A DNA stretch of 48,786 nt from BM714 sp964644525 (GTDB taxonomy: Bacteria; Bacillota; Clostridia; Peptostreptococcales; BM714): NCBI GenBank assembly GCA_964644525.1, contig CAZXWC010000004.1, positions 1 through 48,786 of the forward strand, given 5' to 3'. This document shows, in pieces, positions 42,561-48,786 of the stretch; position 1 is the first letter of the stretch; every line of letters starts with the position of its first letter. Below the pieces are notes generated by a model. That model worked only from the letters and a program-made list of their open reading frames with translations, had not been told where the DNA came from and searched no databases. The position numbers and the translations under genes are program-made.

Positions 42561-43397
42561 ATGAAACTTAGAGTGCTTGCGGACAACAACACGATAATTG
42601 ACAGATATTTTTTAGGGGAACCGGGACTTTCTTTCTTGATTGAAGCTGACGGAGAAAAAATACTTTTTGATATGGGATATTCGGATGTGTTCGTAAAAAA
42701 CGCTTTTAAGATGGGAGAAAGCCTGCGCGACATAGATAAAGTCGTATTTTCGCATGGACATGTGGACCACACATGGGGTCTTGATCCCTATATAAGGCTT
42801 ATGAACGAATGGGCAATCGAAGGCATAGCTTTTAAAAAGCCCACTTTTGTGGCGCACGAAGAAGTTTTTTCAAGCAGAAGATTCGAACAGTTCAAAGAAA
42901 TCGGTTCTTTGATTTCGGAAGAGAAATGCAGCAGGCATTTCGATATGGCTTTGACCAACGAGGCTTTCAAATTGACAGAAAACCTTTGGTATCTCGGCCA
43001 GATAGAAAGAAAGCACGACTTTGAGGGCAAGCTTGCCATAGGGGAAGTGCTTAGAAACGGCAAATGGGAGCCGGATACAATAACAGACGACACCGCTATG
43101 GCATATAAAATGGACGATGGAATCGTAGTAATAACGGGATGCTCTCATGCAGGCATATGCAACATAATAGAACAGGCAAAAAGGGTTACCGGAGAAAAGC
43201 GCATAATCGATGTGATAGGAGGCTTTCATCTCATGGATCCGGAATCGCCTCAAATAGATAAGACCGGACAGTATTTCAGGGACAACAGAGTCAAAAGCAC
43301 GCACGCGTGCCACTGCACATGTCTTGAAGCGAAAATAAAGCTTTCACAATATGTGAAAGTCAGGGCGGCAGGTTCCGGAATGGCTATCGACTATTAA
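42561..43397 (+). CDS. MBL-fold metallo-hydrolase (COG1237-like)
   Basis: 278 residues from ATG 42561, preceded by GGGGAG. The metallo-beta-lactamase motif is VFSHGHVDHTWGL; VITGCSHAGICNIIEQAK and VIGGFHL add further metal ligands. The group includes the archaeal dihydropterin-phosphate synthase-like proteins; the bacterial role is unclear. Stand-alone between a terminator and the GGDEF-EAL gene. Confidence 0.85.
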   Translation: MKLRVLADNNTIIDRYFLGEPGLSFLIEADGEKILFDMGYSDVFVKNAFKMGESLRDIDKVVFSHGHVDHTWGLDPYIRLMNEWAIEGIAFKKPTFVAHEEVFSSRRFEQFKEIGSLISEEKCSRHFDMALTNEAFKLTENLWYLGQIERKHDFEGKLAIGEVLRNGKWEPDTITDDTAMAYKMDDGIVVITGCSHAGICNIIEQAKRVTGEKRIIDVIGGFHLMDPESPQIDKTGQYFRDNRVKSTHACHCTCLEAKIKLSQYVKVRAAGSGMAIDY

Positions 43398-43462
43398 AAA
43401 AACGACATTTTTATAAAAAGCGTTTTTCGATTGCTTTTAAATTCTGCGGGGAGATGATTTGG

Positions 43463-46400
43463 ATGATGGAAATGACTGGTTTGAATGAAATGGCTGTGCT
43501 AAATGAGATTGTCATGCCTGTTCTTTTTTTTAAGAAAGGGGAACTTGTTTGGATAAACAGCCGCGGCAAGGACCTTTTGAATATAAAAAGCGTTTCGGAT
43601 TTGAAGGAAAAGAATGTCATCGAATATTTGGATCCAAAGCAGCCAGGAGGAAAGACTCTTAGTGAGGTTGTCAATGGGTTAAATGCCGCCTTCAATGACG
43701 AGCAAGCTGAAAAGAATCTCAAGCTAGCATTGAGAATCAAGGGGTTAAGGTTGGAGACAGCTTTAAAGATAATTCCGGATGAAAGCGAATTTCCGGACAG
43801 TGGATTTGTAATATTCGACCGCATCAGAGAAAAGGGAGACACCCTTCTGAGAAGAAAAACGGAACATTTTTACGGAGGTCTTTTCAGGCAGGTTTCGGTT
43901 CCTATAGTAATATGCGACTCAATGAACAGGGTTATGGATATAAATGATGCATTCAGAGACATGTTCGGGTATTCGAAAGAAGAAGCTGTCGGAAAATACT
44001 GTTATGACTTGATTGCTCCTCCCTCCGAAAAAATCCCTTTTATGAACATATGCGAAGAAATTCATGAAAAAGGAATACAAAAGAAAAAGGTAGAGCTTGT
44101 CGACAAATGGGGAAAAACTATCTGTTGCGAGTTTACCGGCCATCCCATTCTTGAAAACAGAAAAGTTGTAGGAACATACAGGATCTATGAGGGGCAAAGC
44201 GATAAAAGCGGAGCAAGGGAGGAGCTTGCCCTTCAAAAGGCTTATTTTGAGACTCTTTTCAATGCTTCGACCGAAGCCCTGGTGCTTCTTGCCAACGATG
44301 ACAGGGTGGTATACTGCAATAAGGCATTCGAGAATCTTTTCGGATATCCGCTGGATTATACAAAGGGCAAATGGATAAACGACATCGTGGCGGTGGGTAA
44401 AAGAAGGGAAGAGGCTGACAAGATTTCAGCCAGGGCGCTAAGAGGCAAGCGCATTTCAATCAACACAGTTCGCTACCATAGGGACGGGTCATCAATATCT
44501 GTAGAGATTATAGTCAATCCTATTCTTAAGAACGGTGAGCTTCTTGGAATTTACGCCGTTTACAAGGACTTGACGGAAAAAAGCCGCATGAAGAAGGAAA
44601 TAGAGACGAATTCCCAGTATTTCAAGCAGCTCTTTGATAAATCACTCGATGCAATGGCTTTGCTGGATTCAAAGCAAAGAGTGATGGACATAAACATGGC
44701 CTTTGTCAATCTCTTCGGATATGAGCCTGAGGAGTGCAAAGATAAAAACATTGACAAATTCATAGTTTCAAAAGAATACATAAAAGAAGCCATTTCATGC
44801 AACGAAGAAATAAAAAGAGGCATTTCGGTAAATGTGGAGACCAGGAGAAGGAACAAGTCGGGCGAACTGATAGATGTCGAAGCCTCGGGCAACCCTATAA
44901 TAATTGGAGGAAAAATTGTAGGGACAGTTGTAAACTACAGGGATATAAGGGGCCGCAAACATGTTGTCGGCCAGCTTGAAGAGCAGAGGGCTTATTTCAA
45001 GCAGCTTTTCGACAATTCCCCATTGGGGATTGTAATGATTGACACTGAGGACAGGGTTGTAGACATAAACAATGGATTCCAGTCCATGTTCGGATACGAA
45101 ATGGATGAAGCCAGGGGAAAAGACGTAAACAGCCTTATAGCTCCAGAGAGCCGATTTGCGGAAGCAGAAAGACTTTCGGCAAGACTCATAGGCGGAAATA
45201 CTGTCAAGTTTGAAACAAAAAGAAAAAACAAGTGGGGAGATCTTATAGATGTTCATATTTTGGCATACCCTGTTTGGCTTAATGGAAAGCAGGTTGGAGG
45301 ATATGGAATATATTCCGACATAACCGAAAAGAAACGGGCGGAAAAGGAGATAGAATTTCTTGCCTACAGGGACAGCTTGACAGGACTTTTCAACAGGAAA
45401 ATTTTTTATAGAAAACTCAGGAACAGAATAGAAAAACTGAAAGAGGGAGAAAAAATTGCCGTTTTCTATATGGACCTTGATGGTTTCAAAAGCATAAACG
45501 ACAGCATGGGCCACAATGCCGGCGACAAGATTCTAAGGTATGTCGCAAAAAATATAGAGGATAGTTTTGACAAAGAAGATGTTGTGGCTAGGATGGGCGG
45601 GGACGAGTTCGTCGTTTTCGCAGATTGCGGGGATAGTGAAGAAATAGCCGACAAAATGAAAGGCATTCTCGAAAGGCTGGGCAGAAATCTCAGGATTTTC
45701 GACTACAGTATAAAGATTTCACTCAGCATTGGCGTTGCCATATATCCCGATCATGGCAATGAAGTCGAGGATATAATAAAGAAGGCCGATATGGCCATGT
45801 ATGAGGCCAAGAAGAGTGGAGAGAGCGGGCATCTTATATTTACAGATGAAATAGAAGAAAAGATTGTCCGCCGTTTTGAATTGGAAAGCAGGCTTAAAAC
45901 GGCCTTGGCCAAAGATGAAATAGAAATGCATTACCAGCCCATATTGACAATGGAAGGGAAAGTCAAGGGTTGCGAGGCGCTTATGAGATGGGAAAATCCG
46001 GAACTGGGGAAAATACCGCCTGATCTATTTATACCTATAGCGGAAGACATAGGTGAAATCCACAGTCTTGGAGATTTTGCTCTAAACAAATCACTTAAGG
46101 CACTGAAGGAATGGGAAAGATGTTTTGGAGAAGATTTGTTTATATCGATTAATGTTTCGGTAAAGCAAATGGAGAGGGAAGACATAGTTGATTGTATTTC
46201 CGAAGCCATGAAAAAAAATAAGTCGGAGGGAAAAAACATTCATTTGGAAATTACTGAAAGTTATTCTATGGACAATATTTGCAAATTGAATGAAAAGCTT
46301 TCAAAACTCAAGGCTATGGGAGTTTCGGTGTCAATTGACGATTTTGGCACAGGATATTCGTCTTTCAGCCAGCTAAGAGATTCACATGTCGATTTTGTTA

Positions 46401-46642
46401 AAATTGACAGGAGTTTTGTCGATGGGATAGATAAAAAAAATGACAATAGAACAATAGTCAAGGCTATAGCGGCTATGGCAAAAAGTCTTGGTGCCGGAAT
46501 AATTGCGGAAGGTGTGGAAACTCAATTGGAGCTTGAAACGATGAAAGAACTTGGATGCGACATGTACCAGGGCTATTTGGCTAAAGCCCCCGCAAGTAAA
46601 AAAATGATTGAAGACTTCATGAAGAAGAATTTCAAACATTGA
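43463..46642 (+). CDS. five-PAS GGDEF-EAL cyclic-di-GMP protein
   Basis: About 1059 residues from ATG 43463 (GGGGAG at 43448-43453; ATG 43454 is too close to it). No membrane helix is seen, so it should be soluble. A degenerate PAS-like region (1-125) is followed by PAS domains at about 135-255, 260-380, 385-505 and 510-630, each with an F-x-x-x-F-G-Y core. GGDEF (about 635-800) has intact RMGGDEFVVF; EAL (about 810-1055) has CEALMRW, DDFGTGYSS and EGVET. Both cyclic-di-GMP synthase and phosphodiesterase residues look intact. PAS signals are unknown. Confidence 0.92.
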   Translation: MMEMTGLNEMAVLNEIVMPVLFFKKGELVWINSRGKDLLNIKSVSDLKEKNVIEYLDPKQPGGKTLSEVVNGLNAAFNDEQAEKNLKLALRIKGLRLETALKIIPDESEFPDSGFVIFDRIREKGDTLLRRKTEHFYGGLFRQVSVPIVICDSMNRVMDINDAFRDMFGYSKEEAVGKYCYDLIAPPSEKIPFMNICEEIHEKGIQKKKVELVDKWGKTICCEFTGHPILENRKVVGTYRIYEGQSDKSGAREELALQKAYFETLFNASTEALVLLANDDRVVYCNKAFENLFGYPLDYTKGKWINDIVAVGKRREEADKISARALRGKRISINTVRYHRDGSSISVEIIVNPILKNGELLGIYAVYKDLTEKSRMKKEIETNSQYFKQLFDKSLDAMALLDSKQRVMDINMAFVNLFGYEPEECKDKNIDKFIVSKEYIKEAISCNEEIKRGISVNVETRRRNKSGELIDVEASGNPIIIGGKIVGTVVNYRDIRGRKHVVGQLEEQRAYFKQLFDNSPLGIVMIDTEDRVVDINNGFQSMFGYEMDEARGKDVNSLIAPESRFAEAERLSARLIGGNTVKFETKRKNKWGDLIDVHILAYPVWLNGKQVGGYGIYSDITEKKRAEKEIEFLAYRDSLTGLFNRKIFYRKLRNRIEKLKEGEKIAVFYMDLDGFKSINDSMGHNAGDKILRYVAKNIEDSFDKEDVVARMGGDEFVVFADCGDSEEIADKMKGILERLGRNLRIFDYSIKISLSIGVAIYPDHGNEVEDIIKKADMAMYEAKKSGESGHLIFTDEIEEKIVRRFELESRLKTALAKDEIEMHYQPILTMEGKVKGCEALMRWENPELGKIPPDLFIPIAEDIGEIHSLGDFALNKSLKALKEWERCFGEDLFISINVSVKQMEREDIVDCISEAMKKNKSEGKNIHLEITESYSMDNICKLNEKLSKLKAMGVSVSIDDFGTGYSSFSQLRDSHVDFVKIDRSFVDGIDKKNDNRTIVKAIAAMAKSLGAGIIAEGVETQLELETMKELGCDMYQGYLAKAPASKKMIEDFMKKNFKH

Positions 46643-46653
46643 ATTATATAATA

Positions 46654-46696
46654 AAAAAAGCTGCGCCCAGTTAGTTAACTGGACGCGGCTTTTTTA
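46654..46696. terminator. bidirectional terminator between convergent genes
   Basis: AAAAAGCtGCGcCCAGTTAG pairs with TTAACTGGaCGCgGCTTTTT, with A and T runs on either side. It serves the GGDEF-EAL gene and the convergent DUF3343 gene. Confidence 0.82.
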
Positions 46697-46930
46697 TTGG
46701 TCGGAATAAGCAAGTTCATAGGAATCTCCTACATGCTTGAAAATTTTTTCGGTATCGTTTGAAATGATTTCATCTAGAGAACCCTCGTACTCTATTCTGG
46801 CTCCGATTCCGCAATTTGAGCTGAGTTTCCTCGGAACCGGCATCAGTTCACAGAAAAAGCCCGATTTTTTCATGTGCCTGTCGAACTTGACTGCGCCTGA
46901 GTGAGTGAAAAATACAACAGTATAGGTCAT
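46694..46930 (-). CDS. DUF3343 protein
   Basis: 78 residues. TVVFFTHSGAVKFDRHMKKSG and LMPVPRKLSSNCGIGARIEY match DUF3343, with a single Cys in SSNCG that could accept sulfur or selenium. The family occurs with yedE, yedF and a class V aminotransferase, as here. It starts 1 nt after the yedF stop, so it is the last gene of the yedE-yedF-DUF3343 operon. Confidence 0.85.
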   Translation of the reverse strand: MTYTVVFFTHSGAVKFDRHMKKSGFFCELMPVPRKLSSNCGIGARIEYEGSLDEIISNDTEKIFKHVGDSYELAYSDQ

Positions 46931-46931
46931 T

Positions 46932-47138
46932 TTATTTTGTTGCCTTCAGAAGAAATTCTTCACTTGCTTCCTCGATTTCAACTGAAAAACCTTTTGATTC
47001 GAGAAAACGCTTTATATTGTTTTTTGCGGTATTGTCGCCAGCCAGTATTTCCAGTGCTTTCGTGCTTTTGTCAATCGCTTTTTTAGTCATAAGCACCGGC
47101 TGCGGGCAGGACATTCCCCTTGTATCTATTCTGTTCAT
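46932..47138 (-). CDS. yedF: YedF/TusA-like sulfur (selenium) carrier
   Basis: 68 residues from ATG 47138. IDTRGMSCPQPVLMTKKAID carries the CPxP cysteine. The 4-nt ATGA overlap with the yedE stop (47135-47138) couples it to yedE. It is shorter than the full 200-residue YedF of selenium users, lacking the C-terminal half, so a TusA-only form. AAGGGAG precedes the start. Confidence 0.87.
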   Translation of the reverse strand: MNRIDTRGMSCPQPVLMTKKAIDKSTKALEILAGDNTAKNNIKRFLESKGFSVEIEEASEEFLLKATK

Positions 47139-48208
47139 GACAAGTCTCCCTTCGATTTGAATGGTGTTTTTTCTATGTTTGCCGCCGAGATTGCGATAAG
47201 TAGGACGATGCATACGGCAATGGCTATTTGGCCGTTTACTGTTGCTCCTTTTGGACTGGCGGCAAGTGAAAAGTTATGTGCGAATCCTGCGCCTACAAGC
47301 ATGCCGAAAAATGTTATTGCGGAATCGGCATTGCCTTCTCCTGCAAGTATTAGTTGCCTGAGAGGGCATCCTCCAAGAAGGACCGAGCCCCAGCCCACGA
47401 CTGCCATCCCCAGGAAATTCCAAAGGCCGTCGGTGTGTGCCACGGGCTGACCCTCAAAGCCGAGCGAAAACATTCCCGTTGCAACATTTCCTATTGCTGC
47501 AAAGACGAAAATCGCAAGAAAACCGAGCAAAAGATAATTGTCGCGGAAAAGTATCATGTCGCGAGTCCCGCCCACGCAGCACAGCCTGGATTTCTGCGCC
47601 AGAAAACCTACAACAAGCCCGGCGGCAAGCGCTATCGCTATCGGAGCGTACATCGATCCGGGGCCCGATTCGCTGAATATTACGAATGCCGGAGCGGCGA
47701 CAAGAAGAATCATAAGAAAAAGATTGAAAATAGGGAAGGAGTAGCCTTCAAAATCGGGCAATCTGTATGTCCTTTTTAGACTGAAACCCTTGTTGAGGAA
47801 GAGAACTCCTATGTAAATGCCTGCTGCGAATCCTACTATTCCTACAAGCGCGTTCAAGTCTCCGCCTGCTAGCCGGAGAATCATTCTAAGTGGACATCCC
47901 AGGAACATCAGAGCGCCTATCATTACAATGATGCCCAGGAAAAAACGGGTCATCGGCGACGATCCTCCGCGCGATGAGAATTCCTTCCCTGCCTTGGCGG
48001 CGATGAAGGCCCCAAGCACCAGACCCATTATTTCAGGTCTTAAATACTGAACGACAGCTGCTCGGTGAAGACCCAGACCTCCTGCAATGTCGCGTATGAA
48101 ACAGGCTATGCAGAAGCCCATGTTTGCGGGATTGCCCATTTTGACCAATAATACCGCTATAAGACCTATGGCCGCACCCGTTGCGATTATTCCTTTCTTG
48201 CTTTGCAT
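47135..48208 (-). CDS. yedE: YedE-family membrane transporter (selenium/sulfur-related)
   Basis: 357 residues from ATG 48208 (AAGGAG eight bases upstream). About ten hydrophobic helices in two halves, each with a conserved Cys in a Gly-rich segment: FLGCPLRMILRLAGGDLNAL and LLGGCPLRQLILAGEGNAD, plus RLCCVGGTRDM. This is the YedE/YeeE (TsuA-like) fold, which imports thiosulfate or, in the YedE group, is linked to selenium. First gene of the yedE-yedF-DUF3343 operon. Confidence 0.9.
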   Translation of the reverse strand: MQSKKGIIATGAAIGLIAVLLVKMGNPANMGFCIACFIRDIAGGLGLHRAAVVQYLRPEIMGLVLGAFIAAKAGKEFSSRGGSSPMTRFFLGIIVMIGALMFLGCPLRMILRLAGGDLNALVGIVGFAAGIYIGVLFLNKGFSLKRTYRLPDFEGYSFPIFNLFLMILLVAAPAFVIFSESGPGSMYAPIAIALAAGLVVGFLAQKSRLCCVGGTRDMILFRDNYLLLGFLAIFVFAAIGNVATGMFSLGFEGQPVAHTDGLWNFLGMAVVGWGSVLLGGCPLRQLILAGEGNADSAITFFGMLVGAGFAHNFSLAASPKGATVNGQIAIAVCIVLLIAISAANIEKTPFKSKGDLS

Positions 48209-48277
48209 TTTGTTGACTCCTTTCGATATATGTGTTTTAATTGCGTTTTCATTTTAACAATGATTTTATTGCAGTAG

Positions 48278-48292
48278 AAATAATGATTATCA
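48278..48292. promoter_or_regulatory. Fur-like 7-1-7 site between yedE and the class V aminotransferase
   Basis: AAATAATGATTATCA matches TGATAATnATTATCA at 12 of 14 arm positions; the right arm is perfect. It lies in the divergent intergenic region (48209-48401), so it could affect either gene. Weaker than the feo site. Confidence 0.45.
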
Positions 48293-48401
48293 ATGACAGC
48301 AATCCTTGTATAAAAAAATACTATATGATAAGGAAAATAGGAAAAAATTAGTGTTTTGCATTATAATGGTTAGTAGAAAATGCCATAGAGAGGAGAATTT
48401 G

Positions 48402-48786
48402 ATGAATAAAAACGTCTATATGGACAACGGTGCAACCTCCTTCCCCAAGGCGCCGGGTGTTGCAGAAGCAATGAGCAGATACATAAATGAAGTCGGATGC
48501 AGTGTCAACCGGGGAGCTTACGAAAGCGCTTTCTCGGCCGAAAACATAGTTTTTGAAACTAGGGAAATGATTGCCAGGCTGTTCAGTTTCGACAAACCGG
48601 AGAATGTCGTTTTCACAAAAAACATAACGGAAAGCCTGAATGCAATCATCAAGGGACTGTTTGCCGGCGGAGACCACGTGGTCGTTTCTTCTGTCGAGCA
48701 CAATGCCGTGATGCGGCCGCTGATGGCCTTGAAGAAGAGGGGGGTCTCCTTCAGCCGAGCCAAGTGCGACTCGGAGGGAAATCTCG
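48402..48786 (+). CDS. class V aminotransferase / cysteine desulfurase family, 3' end outside window
   Basis: The first 128 residues are present, from ATG 48402 with AGAGGAG upstream. VYMDNGATSFPKAPGVAEAM, RGAYESAFSAENIVFETR and FAGGDHVVVSSVEHNAVMRPL match the N-terminus of the cysteine-desulfurase-like group typed by Enterococcus EF2568, which occurs with YedE, YedF and DUF3343 in selenium users. It would draw S or Se from cysteine or selenocysteine. The PLP Lys and active Cys are beyond the window. It is divergent from yedE. Confidence 0.82.
   Translation, partial: MNKNVYMDNGATSFPKAPGVAEAMSRYINEVGCSVNRGAYESAFSAENIVFETREMIARLFSFDKPENVVFTKNITESLNAIIKGLFAGGDHVVVSSVEHNAVMRPLMALKKRGVSFSRAKCDSEGNL

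Noticed and set aside
43398..43430. A/T-rich inverted repeat (AAAAACG ... CGTTTTT) before the GGDEF-EAL gene
   Set aside because: The stem is short and A/T-rich, with no clear T run on the right side; not supported as a terminator.
44795..45514. 239-codon open frame on the - strand
   Set aside because: Antisense to the PAS and GGDEF domains of the 1059-residue protein; no independent start signal.

Overview
The window looks like chromosome of a Gram-positive anaerobe of the Clostridia. Genes are tightly packed with strong AGGAGG-type ribosome sites, several TTG/GTG starts and A/T-leaning codons. Lipoproteins with classic lipoboxes, a FeoAB set with the Cys-rich small membrane partner, DegV and DAK proteins, a PduO-type cobalamin adenosyltransferase, methylglyoxal synthase and a YedE/YedF/DUF3343/class V aminotransferase set all fit that group. 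The assignment below class level is open. I see no rRNA, tRNA, CRISPR array, insertion sequence or prophage.

Layout. 1-300: tail of an unidentified gene and a TusA-like sulfur carrier. 337-8540: a cell-envelope sugar locus (RmlB-like dehydratase, WecE-like aminotransferase, ArnC/DPM-like glycosyltransferase, ATP-grasp ligase), an SsuABC-type ABC transporter, and a convergent ArnT/PMT-like membrane glycosyltransferase. 8729-11622: two secreted rhodanese lipoproteins; the second has four rhodanese domains built by duplication of a two-domain unit. 11773-14363: a FakA-FakB (DAK2-DegV) fusion coupled to a DUF1295 membrane protein. 14594-17129: Fur-controlled feoA-feoB-Cys-rich protein. 17116-21550: YheT-like hydrolase, VTT/DedA-like membrane protein, LysR regulator, short 6-phosphogluconate dehydrogenase, cupin and a small membrane protein. 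21595-23913: polar amino acid ABC transporter. 24002-25832: P1 peptidase and a HTH-cupin regulator.

25911-29149 is a more A/T-rich, disturbed stretch: a possible gene remnant, a HTH regulator that appears to start at ATC, a frameshifted CPBP protease, and a lipoprotein gene interrupted by a 100-N gap whose two flanks are identical for 55 bp, so the gap is probably an artefact. 29186-34955 is a sigma-54 divergon: a PAS-AAA-Fis activator faces an operon with two PLP enzymes and a YkvI-type transporter, with a clear -24/-12 promoter and a palindromic candidate enhancer site. 35087-38187: DUF2157 and GDYXXLXY proteins, an unknown protein and a parvulin-type isomerase. 38263-42364: NhaC-type antiporter, HI0933-type flavoprotein, cobalamin adenosyltransferase, nitroreductase and methylglyoxal synthase. 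42561-46642: an MBL-fold hydrolase and a five-PAS GGDEF-EAL protein. 46694-48786: yedE-yedF-DUF3343 and, divergently, the start of a class V aminotransferase with a Fur-like site between them; this gene set is known to travel with selenium use.

The most promising less-described systems are the Arn-like aminosugar locus with an ATP-grasp ligase, the ABAB four-rhodanese lipoprotein, and the sigma-54 PLP-enzyme operon. All functions come from motif and family recognition by eye; no search was run.
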